Source: Thomasclavelia cocleata (GTDB lineage Bacteria > Bacillota_I > Bacilli_A > Erysipelotrichales > Coprobacillaceae). Taken from it: 64,000 nt of DNA. Each line of letters begins with the position of its first letter. The stretch's first letter is position 1. Position numbers and translations under genes: made by a program. The notes under the pieces are model-generated. The model made no database searches, was not told where the DNA came from, and saw only the letters and a list, made by a program, of their open reading frames with translations. The stretch is from the NCBI RefSeq assembly GCF_900102365.1, contig NZ_FOIN01000003.1, positions 62,001 to 126,000 of the forward strand, read 5' to 3'. Of the stretch, positions 47,477-54,852 are shown piece by piece.

Positions 47477-48520
47477 CTATCTGCCTATTTGTCTGTCAGT
47501 TTTTTTTTCAAAATTAAATTTTCTTGATGATAACTGCTTTAAATCTTCATTCCAGTCTTTTGAAACCGAAAACTCTTTACTAACTTTGACATCTCCAAGC
47601 TCCGCAAGTTCTTTTTCTAATGAGTTTCCTAATTCAATGCCAGCTTTATCATTATCGAAGCAGATAACAACATCACGGCTATATTCTTTAGCTGCATTAA
47701 CAACACACTTATACTTAGAAACACTTCCGCATACTACAAATATATCATTAGAAAGGTCTTTTCCCTGCCGTTTTGCAAGCGTTCGATATGACAGCATATC
47801 AATATACCCTTCAAAAGCATATATCTTAGCTCCTGGAGAAATCCCCGCTGTTTTTGCATTATCTGGAAATACCCTCCAGCCAAGATCGTAGTTGCATCCC
47901 TTAAAATCTCCTTTAAAAGAAGAAATGCTTGAAATTGCCCTTCTGCATATGCAACTGTACAGTCCCATTTCTTTTGAAATGAAGGCAACAGACTTATAAC
48001 CATACATTGTTATTTGAGCTATTTCACCTTTTTTTATCCCATTAAGAACAATATCGGGGTCTATTTTTCTTGTTTGAATCAAATACGCCATCACATTTCG
48101 ATAGGTACTGTCTATTTCAAGCTGATCTTTTAATGTCTGATGACAGGATTTAATTTTTTCAATTCTCTCTTTTGGTGACATATCTTCATATGCCTTTTTT
48201 TTGTTGTCTGTAAGTTCAACTTTAAAATCTGGGTCAATTCTACCCTGGAGAAAATTAACTGCATCCTTGAACGTATGTATTCCCTCTATTTGTGTTTCCA
48301 TAACAAAAGAAATTACGTCTCCACCATGACGTGTTGACTGTCGAAAGAATGAATTTGTAGCTGGATAGATAACAAGAGAACTGAAGTCACCTCCATCATT
48401 TGCACTGCCAACAATTCCAAGATAACCGTTTTTCTTAGTTACTTGAAAATATTCATTTGCCAAATCTACAATACTAACATGATCTTTAATTTCTTTAATC
48501 ATTTTTTTTGATATCGCCAT
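47477..48520 (-). CDS. DUF3991/Toprim primase-like protein
   Basis: The middle has a DUF3991-type stretch (FFRQSTRHGGDVISFV) and the C-terminal half a Toprim fold (KIYAFEGYIDMLSY, then DVVICFDNDKAGIELG). These proteins are typical of Gram-positive conjugative elements and are thought to help DNA processing or second-strand synthesis. There is no full N-terminal CHC2 zinc finger. A GGAGGGA ribosome site precedes the ATG. A hairpin lies before and after the gene. Confidence 0.82.
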   Translation of the reverse strand: MAISKKMIKEIKDHVSIVDLANEYFQVTKKNGYLGIVGSANDGGDFSSLVIYPATNSFFRQSTRHGGDVISFVMETQIEGIHTFKDAVNFLQGRIDPDFKVELTDNKKKAYEDMSPKERIEKIKSCHQTLKDQLEIDSTYRNVMAYLIQTRKIDPDIVLNGIKKGEIAQITMYGYKSVAFISKEMGLYSCICRRAISSISSFKGDFKGCNYDLGWRVFPDNAKTAGISPGAKIYAFEGYIDMLSYRTLAKRQGKDLSNDIFVVCGSVSKYKCVVNAAKEYSRDVVICFDNDKAGIELGNSLEKELAELGDVKVSKEFSVSKDWNEDLKQLSSRKFNFEKKTDRQIGR

Positions 48521-48548
48521 TTTTATCCCTCCACTTCATTAAACTGTC

Positions 48549-48572
48549 AAAGATGGAACAAGTTCCATCTTT
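48549..48572 (-). repeat. Intergenic hairpin P8
   Basis: The core GATGGAACTTGTTCCATC is extended by AAA/TTT arms, giving 10 base pairs. It overlaps the stop codon of the upstream gene and lies 29 bases before the primase-like ATG. Confidence 0.85.
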
Positions 48573-49062
48573 ATAGAGTTCTACTTTTAGTTTTTGTATT
48601 TCCGCTGCTTCTCTGTTTGGCAATCTTTTTTGCTTTCTCCAACCGTTCATTTATAACCTGTTTGTTTTCTTTTCTACGAGACCAGTTAAACAGATTTTCA
48701 AGTTCCTTTGCCGTCACATTCAAACAGTCAATTCTTTCTTCACTGCCGTCTTCTTTTGCACGACCTTTAAACTGAATGTTGTAACTTTCACGATTCAGAT
48801 AAAAATAACGCTTATTATCGTCATTCTTGTCGTGTTTAATCATGTCCCATGGAACGTTCAAGTAAGCCAATCGTTCATTTCGATTGATTCCATGACTGTC
48901 AACTCCAAAATCCGTACCTGTTGGTCGGAAAAGTTCTGATGGCAGCATTACTAGTCTCATTTTTAGTCTTTTGCCTTCTCTATCTTTGTATGTTCGGTGA
49001 TAAGAAGGTTTTTGACTGCACTGCTTATTAGAAAATACGATTGCTAATTTGTTGTTTTCCAT
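48571..49062 (-). CDS. Unknown element protein, about 163 residues
   Basis: A basic protein with many Arg and Lys residues. YLNVPWDMIKHDKNDDNKRY and FNWSRRKENKQVINERL are the stretches one could use to find relatives. The start is best placed at the ATG of MENNKLAIVF, with AAAGGTGG upstream; a GTG four codons earlier lies in that site. The basic tail (AKKIAKQRSSGNTKTKS) suggests nucleic-acid contact. Not recognised. Confidence 0.7.
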   Translation of the reverse strand: MENNKLAIVFSNKQCSQKPSYHRTYKDREGKRLKMRLVMLPSELFRPTGTDFGVDSHGINRNERLAYLNVPWDMIKHDKNDDNKRYFYLNRESYNIQFKGRAKEDGSEERIDCLNVTAKELENLFNWSRRKENKQVINERLEKAKKIAKQRSSGNTKTKSRTL

Positions 49063-49124
49063 ACTGTTTTCCACCTTTTTTCATTACTATTTCTTTTTAT
49101 TTTTTTTATTAATCTTGCGTATGA

Positions 49125-49289
49125 TCATATTTCTATGATTATACACACCGTTATCAGACAAAGCATTTTCCACAAATAATTGCTATCACCAAAATTATTC
49201 TTGATATATCTAACTGCTTCATCAACCCGTAATTCTTTTGTTTGATTGACTAAATCTTCAATCTTCGCAAATAATTTTTCATCAATCAT
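49125..49289 (-). CDS. Small membrane protein, 54 residues
   Basis: The frame from MIDEKLFAKIEDLVNQ ends in a short hydrophobic helix (LWKMLCLITVCIIIEI). A GAGGAG ribosome site precedes this ATG. Upstream in frame the leader hairpin P7 adds a false 'MELVP' start. A small anchored protein of unknown role. Confidence 0.6.
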   Translation of the reverse strand: MIDEKLFAKIEDLVNQTKELRVDEAVRYIKNNFGDSNYLWKMLCLITVCIIIEI

Positions 49290-49312
49290 AACTACACTCC
49301 TCTTGTATAGAC

Positions 49313-49328
49313 ATGGAACAAGTTCCAT
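49313..49328 (-). repeat. Leader hairpin P7
   Basis: ATGGAACTTGTTCCAT (minus strand), 24 bases before the ATG of the 54-residue gene. The stem is six base pairs, with the loop CUUG. Confidence 0.8.
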
Positions 49329-49345
49329 CTGATATTCAGTTCCAA

Positions 49346-49373
49346 CAAAAAAAGACAATCATTCGACTGTCTT
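49346..49373 (-). terminator. Terminator in the leader between hairpins P6 and P7
   Basis: AAGACA pairs with TGTCTT around an inner TC/GA, and TTTTTT follows on the minus strand. It is flanked by two copies of the GGAACTTGTTCC hairpin, so it may be controlled. Confidence 0.7.
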
Positions 49374-49393
49374 AAATTATTTAATTTTTTGAC

Positions 49394-49405
49394 GGAACAA
49401 GTTCC
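49394..49405 (-). repeat. Leader hairpin P6
   Basis: The GGAACTTGTTCC core with outer AT and GT that pair only in minus-strand RNA (one U-G pair). It lies about 20 bases past a likely transcription start. Confidence 0.75.
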
Positions 49406-49434
49406 ATGCCCTCTAAAATTATCTATATGATAAC

Positions 49435-49440
49435 ATTATA
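49435..49440 (-). promoter_or_regulatory. Putative internal promoter (-10)
   Basis: TATAAT on the minus strand, followed by hairpin P6, a terminator and hairpin P7. The -35 element is unclear. ACAC..GTGT repeats lie just upstream. Confidence 0.5.
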
Positions 49441-49471
49441 ACACGTATTTTGTGTAAAAATGTCCCCACTT

Positions 49472-50215
49472 TTATCTTTGCCTGATTCTCATTTTTGGTT
49501 TTGTTTTATGCAAATTTCTATAGGCATTATTATTTCTCATAATACGGTTTTTTATATATACATTATCATCAAATCGTGAAGAATACTGCTTAACCATTTC
49601 ATCATGAAAATTTGGTTTTATCCAGTGTTCACGACAGCTCGTTTCAAAACGATAAACAAGGTCTTCAATATCTATATCTGAAATATCATTGATATTTTTT
49701 TCCAGAAGCCCGTCATGATCTATATCTGTCCCTCTATCAAGGACAGCTAATGTATAAGACATATAAACTATATCTGCTGGAGAATAATATTGAAACTGCT
49801 CAAAATCTTTTGGATCAGCAAGCAGGCAGTATAACCAAAGATCCTCATGCTTTACATTTTCCATAATAAAATCAAGATACCATTCTTCTGCTTCTTTTTC
49901 CGCTTTTTTTAACATCTCAAGATATTCCTGTTCCTGCTTTTCTTTTTTTGCTTTCTCTGCAAGTATTCTTTTATACCTAGTTATATCCAGTTCTATCAGA
50001 TACAGTATCTGAAGAAACAGATTTTTATTTAGTGTCTTATCTTTAGCTATATTAAATTCATACTTTGGTTTCAAATCATTTTTGAAACGATATAACGATA
50101 CTTTTAAGATTTTGTCATCAGAATGCAGGAACGCATTATATCGTTTTTGAGCATAATTATAGCTATAGCATTTTTCATTTCCCACAACCAGCATATAACA
50201 GTGACTTTTATTCAA
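49472..50215 (-). CDS. Unknown element protein, about 247 residues
   Basis: A coiled-coil-like stretch (KRILAEKAKKEKQEQEYLEM) splits the protein in two. The C-terminal half has YYSPADIVYMSYTLAV and many acidic residues. It reads directly after the surface protein gene. A TTG start at 50215 fits the GGGGTGAT site; a GTG three codons earlier is part of it. I do not recognise it. Position next to VirB4 and the hydrolase suggests a transfer role. Confidence 0.65.
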   Translation of the reverse strand: MNKSHCYMLVVGNEKCYSYNYAQKRYNAFLHSDDKILKVSLYRFKNDLKPKYEFNIAKDKTLNKNLFLQILYLIELDITRYKRILAEKAKKEKQEQEYLEMLKKAEKEAEEWYLDFIMENVKHEDLWLYCLLADPKDFEQFQYYSPADIVYMSYTLAVLDRGTDIDHDGLLEKNINDISDIDIEDLVYRFETSCREHWIKPNFHDEMVKQYSSRFDDNVYIKNRIMRNNNAYRNLHKTKPKMRIRQR

Positions 50216-50238
50216 ATAAATCACCCCTTATCTCCATG

Positions 50239-50829
50239 TTACTTTTTTACATATATATAATAAACAGCAAGTATAATAATACCAATGCCAGCAACAACTG
50301 GTACAGCCGAAGTCCAGATGGAACTAGTTCCATCTCCCACCGCTACATCTTTCTTAGCGTTTTCAGCCTGCTGTTCAATTTCTTTGACATTACTAGGTTT
50401 TTCTTCTGCATATTTATGTGGTTCTTCAACTGTATCTTCTTCCAGTTCTACCCAGCCTTCAGGTCTGCTGACTTTTATATTAAAATCATAACGTGAATGT
50501 CTTTCATCAACCATAAAAGCCTCCTGGTCATATGTATATACCCATTGACTGGAATTGCTGTCATATACACGTATACAATAAGAACCATCTTCAACGAAGA
50601 AAGTCCATTCATTACCAACCTCGGCAATTTTCCAAGTTTCATCAATATATTTACCGTTTTTTTTAAATTCAGCCCCTGTTAAACAAACTTTTAAAGCACT
50701 GTCAAATCCCGCCTCAGATGTATCTACATGAAATTTTAATACACCTACATTCACTGCATTTACAGGCTCAATGCGTGCAAAGCATAACATAGCTATCAAT
50801 AAGCTAAGACTAAAAACAATTTTTTTCAT
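50239..50829 (-). CDS. Small surface protein with C-terminal helix
   Basis: A signal peptide (ends VNA) is followed by a beta-rich domain of about 110 residues with two cysteines. An acidic stalk (ELEEDTVEEPHKYAEE) and one C-terminal helix (AVPVVAGIGIIILAVYYIY) follow. There is no LPxTG motif, so it is held by the helix. The codons for GDGTSSI near the helix contain hairpin P5. It follows the cell-wall hydrolase, as mating-surface proteins often do. Confidence 0.7.
   Translation of the reverse strand: MKKIVFSLSLLIAMLCFARIEPVNAVNVGVLKFHVDTSEAGFDSALKVCLTGAEFKKNGKYIDETWKIAEVGNEWTFFVEDGSYCIRVYDSNSSQWVYTYDQEAFMVDERHSRYDFNIKVSRPEGWVELEEDTVEEPHKYAEEKPSNVKEIEQQAENAKKDVAVGDGTSSIWTSAVPVVAGIGIIILAVYYIYVKK
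50316..50335 (-). repeat. Hairpin P5, inside a coding sequence
   Basis: AGATGGAACTAGTTCCATCT, an exact 20-base palindrome and identical to P2 at 56989-57008. It encodes part of the surface protein and lies about 100 bases before the next gene's start. Confidence 0.85.
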
Positions 50830-50852
50830 TTACATATCTCCTCGTATTTTGC

Positions 50853-50874
50853 AGGATGGAACAAGTTCCATCCT
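50853..50874 (-). repeat. Intergenic hairpin P4
   Basis: The core GATGGAACTTGTTCCATC with an AG/CT extension. It overlaps the stop codon of the hydrolase and lies 24 bases before the surface protein's ATG. Confidence 0.85.
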
Positions 50875-51994
50875 AATATTTTTTTCCAGCAACAAGTGAT
50901 CCGTCAACATATTCAAAATGCATATAATCTTTGATGTTTTTATAATCACCGCCCCAGTAGAAGCCGTATTTTTTCCATATGCCAACTATCTCACCATCTA
51001 TTTTATAATATGACGGTGCATTATTCCATACAGAACTGCTCGTTCCTTTAATTCCTTTAACATAAGGATTAAATGCAGGATTAATGTCTACAGCAAAACC
51101 AAAAGAATGATTAGACATTGTTTGAGTTGTTCCGGTCATTACCCTCCAGTTGAAGCATCCATTATCATACGCCCTGAAACCTTTTGCCTTCATTTCTCTA
51201 TAAGCGTTCTGGATAGAACTAGCAAGTTTTTTATGACATGTAAGTGAAACCTGTTTTGCTTTACCGTTTTTATCTAAAATTTCAACAGATATCGTAGTGA
51301 GATATTTTCTACATTCATTTTCCGAACTAGGGACACCATTTGGAAACAGCCATCTAACACGTTCATTTTTAGTTCCCGTATTTGCAGGCTCACCGCTAGA
51401 ATCTCCGCCAGTACCAAAAGTACGATTTTTTACCTGCTCCAGTTCCTCATTTGTCAGATTGTCAAACATTGTGAGGTTATAGCTCTCGATATGATTTTTA
51501 ATCTTATTAGTATATCTGCTTCCTTCACAGTATCCTCCATTTGCGAGTGCAATTAATACTTCAGTATAATCCTGAACACCCTTGCAGTGATATTTTTCAC
51601 TAATAAGCTTAGAATACGCTTCGACGCTTTCTTTTCTGGAGTTAAACTTTTGCCACTTTCCAGAAGAAGTGACATAGCTTCCAGCAGTTCCAGTTCCCTT
51701 AATTCCAAACAGATTATTTGCATTTTTGGCAATGGAACTAGTTCCCCAGCCAGATTCTTCTATTGCCTGTGCAAGAGTTACTGAGGTAAGTATCTGATAA
51801 GCACTTTTATACTCATAACTGTATTCAGTTACAGACATAATAAACTCATACTGTTCAGCAGTTAGATTTTCAATGTTGGAAATTCCATTTCCTGTATTAC
51901 TGTCTTCACTATCACCAGAAATCGCAGCAATTATGATCAGCGGTACAAGAAAAAACATAATTATCTTTACTGCATACTTTCTATATTTTGACAT
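50873..51994 (-). CDS. Two-domain cell-wall hydrolase (glucosaminidase plus M15 peptidase)
   Basis: This is the VirB1-type enzyme that opens the cell wall for the mating channel. One membrane helix (IIMFFLVPLIIIAAIS) is followed by a GH73 glucosaminidase domain (residues about 45-180) with AIEESGWGTSSIAKN. The second domain (about 230-370) is an M15 D,D- or L,D-carboxypeptidase with SNHSFGFAVDIN and MHFEYV as zinc motifs. A usual Gram-positive relative has an NlpC/P60 second domain instead. It starts two bases after virB4. Confidence 0.9.
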   Translation of the reverse strand: MSKYRKYAVKIIMFFLVPLIIIAAISGDSEDSNTGNGISNIENLTAEQYEFIMSVTEYSYEYKSAYQILTSVTLAQAIEESGWGTSSIAKNANNLFGIKGTGTAGSYVTSSGKWQKFNSRKESVEAYSKLISEKYHCKGVQDYTEVLIALANGGYCEGSRYTNKIKNHIESYNLTMFDNLTNEELEQVKNRTFGTGGDSSGEPANTGTKNERVRWLFPNGVPSSENECRKYLTTISVEILDKNGKAKQVSLTCHKKLASSIQNAYREMKAKGFRAYDNGCFNWRVMTGTTQTMSNHSFGFAVDINPAFNPYVKGIKGTSSSVWNNAPSYYKIDGEIVGIWKKYGFYWGGDYKNIKDYMHFEYVDGSLVAGKKY

Positions 51995-51995
51995 A

Positions 51996-53816
51996 CTACT
52001 CCATCATTTTGAACATATCGTCAGTAACCTGAATCTGGATAGGAATCCTTTTGTTTCCAGCAATCAGTACTGCCTCACCCATCTTAAACCTGTCAATAAG
52101 TGATGCTTCACCTTCGGTAAGTGTAGTCAGTTTCGTAAGATCGCTAATTCCGTCCCGTTCAAGGTTCATAATAAGTTTATATGTACTAGAATTGAAGATA
52201 GCTTTTCCACTTGTCAATACTTTATCGTCAGCAAAGTCATGTACTTCCTGTGTAGCCAAGATCGTTGCATTATTATACTTTCTTGAACGTCTTACAAACT
52301 GTTCAAGCATTTTAGCTGTTTCACCAACAAGAATAAGAAGATGCGCTTCATCAACGCAAAAAACTGAAAATACCGATTCATCTAGACATAAACTCCAGCT
52401 GAATTGAAGAATTATATGCATTAAGGCATTTCTTAAACCTTCAGTAAGGTTAAAAAAGACCTTCGTTCCAAATCCAATAAATGGATTTGCCGTTTCTGAA
52501 ACATTTATAGTCGTCTTACCATCAAAATAAATGGCATATTCGTTGATAAGTGGCTTGATTTTTAAAGACAAATCTTTATATGCTCGATATTCATCATCAA
52601 ATATTTCTGCACTTTCCATCTTTTCAATGTGTTCCTGCAATACGGCATTGAAATTTGTGAAAGTCGGATATTTTTCATACCCCAAATATCTAAAATTAGT
52701 ATCGTTGTCAATTCCAACACTTTCGTAAGTCTTGACTGCTATATCTCCTATAACCGCAAGCGTTTCATCACGGATCTGGGGACTAAGATATTTTAAAATA
52801 ATTTTAATGTCTTCCACAACATTGTATATAGCTAGTTTAGTGTTATATTTTTCAACTACATCTTCTTCATCGGAAGAAATAGGTTTTAAATCAAATATAT
52901 TGATTCTAGCTTTTGAAGTTCCCATATTAAAAAAAGAACCACTTGCTCTTTCTATAAGCGGTTTTATCTTATTTTCTGGATCAATCCAGATAATTTTTCT
53001 TTTATAAAGCATGTGCTGCATCATAATCGAATTTAGTGCAGTAGTTTTACCAGAACCTGATTTTCCTACTGCAATCAAATTCCCGTTAAGACGGTTCTGC
53101 TCAACTGCTATGTTTCTATCATTAACATAAACAAACTGATCAAACATAATTTTTCCGCCATTGTACTGTTCATTTCCTATTAACAATCCTTTTGGATCAT
53201 CTAAGGTATCAAATGTAAACGGGTACAAAGAAGCCAGATTCAATGATGGTAACAGTACTCCAAGATTGCGTTTCATTTCACTGTTAAAACCGTCCTTATA
53301 AAACCATACTGATGTTCTTTTATAAAGTTTTTCCTGTATACCAATCAATGACTGTAACTGCCATCCCATCACACTCAACTGCATCTTCAATTTTTGATAT
53401 TCTTCATTAAGTTCACTTACACTATCGGCAATGATCATTACATTAATAACGACATTATATGTTTTATCCCTTCTCGCAACTAGATGAGCAACCATGTTGT
53501 TTAGCGCTGTCACATCCTGAGATATTTTCTCTCTTTTAGTAACATCAACTGTTTCACGATATTCTCGCTCCATTTTATTTACCTGATTTTTTATCAGATT
53601 TGGGATGTTCTCACTTGATGGTTCACACATCATATCGACTTTAATATTTGGATTTGAAGTCAATACGGAAAGAATCCCAGCATAATATTCTTTGGGTGTA
53701 TTCAAAACAGTAACTATTTTGACATACTTATCCCCCATCTGGATATAATTTCTATTAAATGATAGCCCTTTGGGTGCAACCTTTGATTTAAAACTACGTT
53801 TTAATAAAGAACTCAT
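51996..53816 (-). CDS. VirB4-like conjugation ATPase (ATPase half)
   Basis: This ATPase powers the type IV secretion channel. Walker A is GKSGSGKTTA and Walker B is VFCVDEAHLL. NNATILATQEVHDF is a further motif of the family. A start at the ATG overlapping the previous gene's stop (ATGA) gives MSSLLKRSF. The N-terminal part matches the usual VirB4 N-terminal region only in part; the first 225 residues seem to be in the gene before it. Length 606. Confidence 0.92.
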   Translation of the reverse strand: MSSLLKRSFKSKVAPKGLSFNRNYIQMGDKYVKIVTVLNTPKEYYAGILSVLTSNPNIKVDMMCEPSSENIPNLIKNQVNKMEREYRETVDVTKREKISQDVTALNNMVAHLVARRDKTYNVVINVMIIADSVSELNEEYQKLKMQLSVMGWQLQSLIGIQEKLYKRTSVWFYKDGFNSEMKRNLGVLLPSLNLASLYPFTFDTLDDPKGLLIGNEQYNGGKIMFDQFVYVNDRNIAVEQNRLNGNLIAVGKSGSGKTTALNSIMMQHMLYKRKIIWIDPENKIKPLIERASGSFFNMGTSKARINIFDLKPISSDEEDVVEKYNTKLAIYNVVEDIKIILKYLSPQIRDETLAVIGDIAVKTYESVGIDNDTNFRYLGYEKYPTFTNFNAVLQEHIEKMESAEIFDDEYRAYKDLSLKIKPLINEYAIYFDGKTTINVSETANPFIGFGTKVFFNLTEGLRNALMHIILQFSWSLCLDESVFSVFCVDEAHLLILVGETAKMLEQFVRRSRKYNNATILATQEVHDFADDKVLTSGKAIFNSSTYKLIMNLERDGISDLTKLTTLTEGEASLIDRFKMGEAVLIAGNKRIPIQIQVTDDMFKMME

Positions 53817-54490
53817 TTTTTCTCCTCCAATCCGATCTTGCCATCCTTTAATTCAAATCTTTCAATTTCTTTTAAAACCGAGAAATAATATTCATCAATT
53901 ACCGGATTGTCAAAATCATAAGCAATCATATTTCTAAAATCATCATTTGTCATAGGCGATATCATTAAGCGAGTTTCAGACATAAAACGTTTCAGATCAC
54001 TGTATACTTTGTCTATCATTTTTTCATTTTCCATTACAACTAAATAGAATGAAATTTCTTTAAAGTTATTAATATACCATTCATGATAGTTTAAAAACAT
54101 ATCTCCAAGATTAAGTATTGACTTATCTTCTTCGTTTTTTAGTCTCTGCATTAAATTATGATTTTGTTCATCCAGATTTGGCTGCTGATAGACAAACTTC
54201 CAGTAAAATTTGAAATCAATTTTATTAAAAGCAATTGCAAGTGATTCGATTACTCTGTAATTGTCGTCAACATTAAGCATATGAATATTTAGCGGATGTA
54301 TTTTAATACCTCTTACAATATATTTAGTACCAGAATCATCGATAATACATTCATTGTGTTCAATACTTTCAACATCAAGCCAATTAAGCGTTGTAGCTAA
54401 TTTTTTTGCTCTCTTTTTTACACTCTTTTTCTCTTTCTTAATGCTTTTCAAGTCATTCTTCTTTATTTCTTTCGTCTTTTTCTTCATCAT
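53813..54490 (-). CDS. VirB4 N-terminal-like protein, separate gene
   Basis: A Lys-rich start is followed by a domain (VRGIKIHPLNIHMLNVDD, ISFYLVVMENEKMIDKVY) of the kind that precedes VirB4 ATPase domains. Length 225. It overlaps the ATPase gene by four bases (ATGA) and the PrgI-like gene by 38, so the three are coupled. The idea that VirB4 is split is inference. Confidence 0.6.
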   Translation of the reverse strand: MMKKKTKEIKKNDLKSIKKEKKSVKKRAKKLATTLNWLDVESIEHNECIIDDSGTKYIVRGIKIHPLNIHMLNVDDNYRVIESLAIAFNKIDFKFYWKFVYQQPNLDEQNHNLMQRLKNEEDKSILNLGDMFLNYHEWYINNFKEISFYLVVMENEKMIDKVYSDLKRFMSETRLMISPMTNDDFRNMIAYDFDNPVIDEYYFSVLKEIERFELKDGKIGLEEKK

Positions 54491-54803
54491 AATTTACTAT
54501 CCCCTCAAATACATAATCTTTGTTTGAAACAAAGTAATCCAAATATTCAATCAAAAAAACCATGATATTGTGGTATACTGAATAATTCGTTGTTAGTATC
54601 CAGCACAATCCGCCAATAAATACAAAAATAATAATCCCAACAATTAGCGCTGTTCCAGATAAGTTGTTAAAACAGATAATACAGCCAACAATCATTAAAA
54701 CAGTACCACTGGCAATAATGATCAGATCACTAATTCGATACATTCCAAAAATAAGTCTACCGCCTTTAAAATTAGACGGTGCTATATATCTATGTTCATC
54801 CAT
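54453..54803 (-). CDS. PrgI/TcpE-like membrane protein (VirB3-type position)
   Basis: Two close helices (LIIIASGTVLMIVGCIICF and ALIVGIIIFVFIGGLCWIL) and a short N-terminal segment IAPSNFKGGRLIFGMYRI fit small PrgI/TcpE proteins that lie before VirB4 in Gram-positive conjugation clusters. The ATG at 54803 (MDEHRY) follows AGGAGG. A longer start would read through hairpin P3 as 'MELVPSF'. Confidence 0.75.
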   Translation of the reverse strand: MDEHRYIAPSNFKGGRLIFGMYRISDLIIIASGTVLMIVGCIICFNNLSGTALIVGIIIFVFIGGLCWILTTNYSVYHNIMVFLIEYLDYFVSNKDYVFEGIVNYDEEKDERNKEE

Positions 54804-54822
54804 AGATTTGCCTCCTAACATA

Positions 54823-54846
54823 AAAGATGGAACAAGTTCCATCTTT
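54823..54846 (-). repeat. Intergenic hairpin P3
   Basis: Core GATGGAACTTGTTCCATC extended by AA/TT pairs. It is six bases past the stop codon of the VirB6-like gene and 19 bases before the ATG of the PrgI-like gene. Confidence 0.85.
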
Positions 54847-54852
54847 GATTAA

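Noticed and set aside
51734-51745. A tenth GGAACTAGTTCC core in the cell-wall hydrolase gene
   Set aside because: It has no outer arm pairing and encodes WGTSS of the conserved glucosaminidase motif GWGTS. Chance is likely, so I did not count it as a hairpin copy.
51873-53007. Plus-strand open frames over virB4
   Set aside because: They lack ribosome sites and known motifs; the minus strand has a full VirB4 ATPase.
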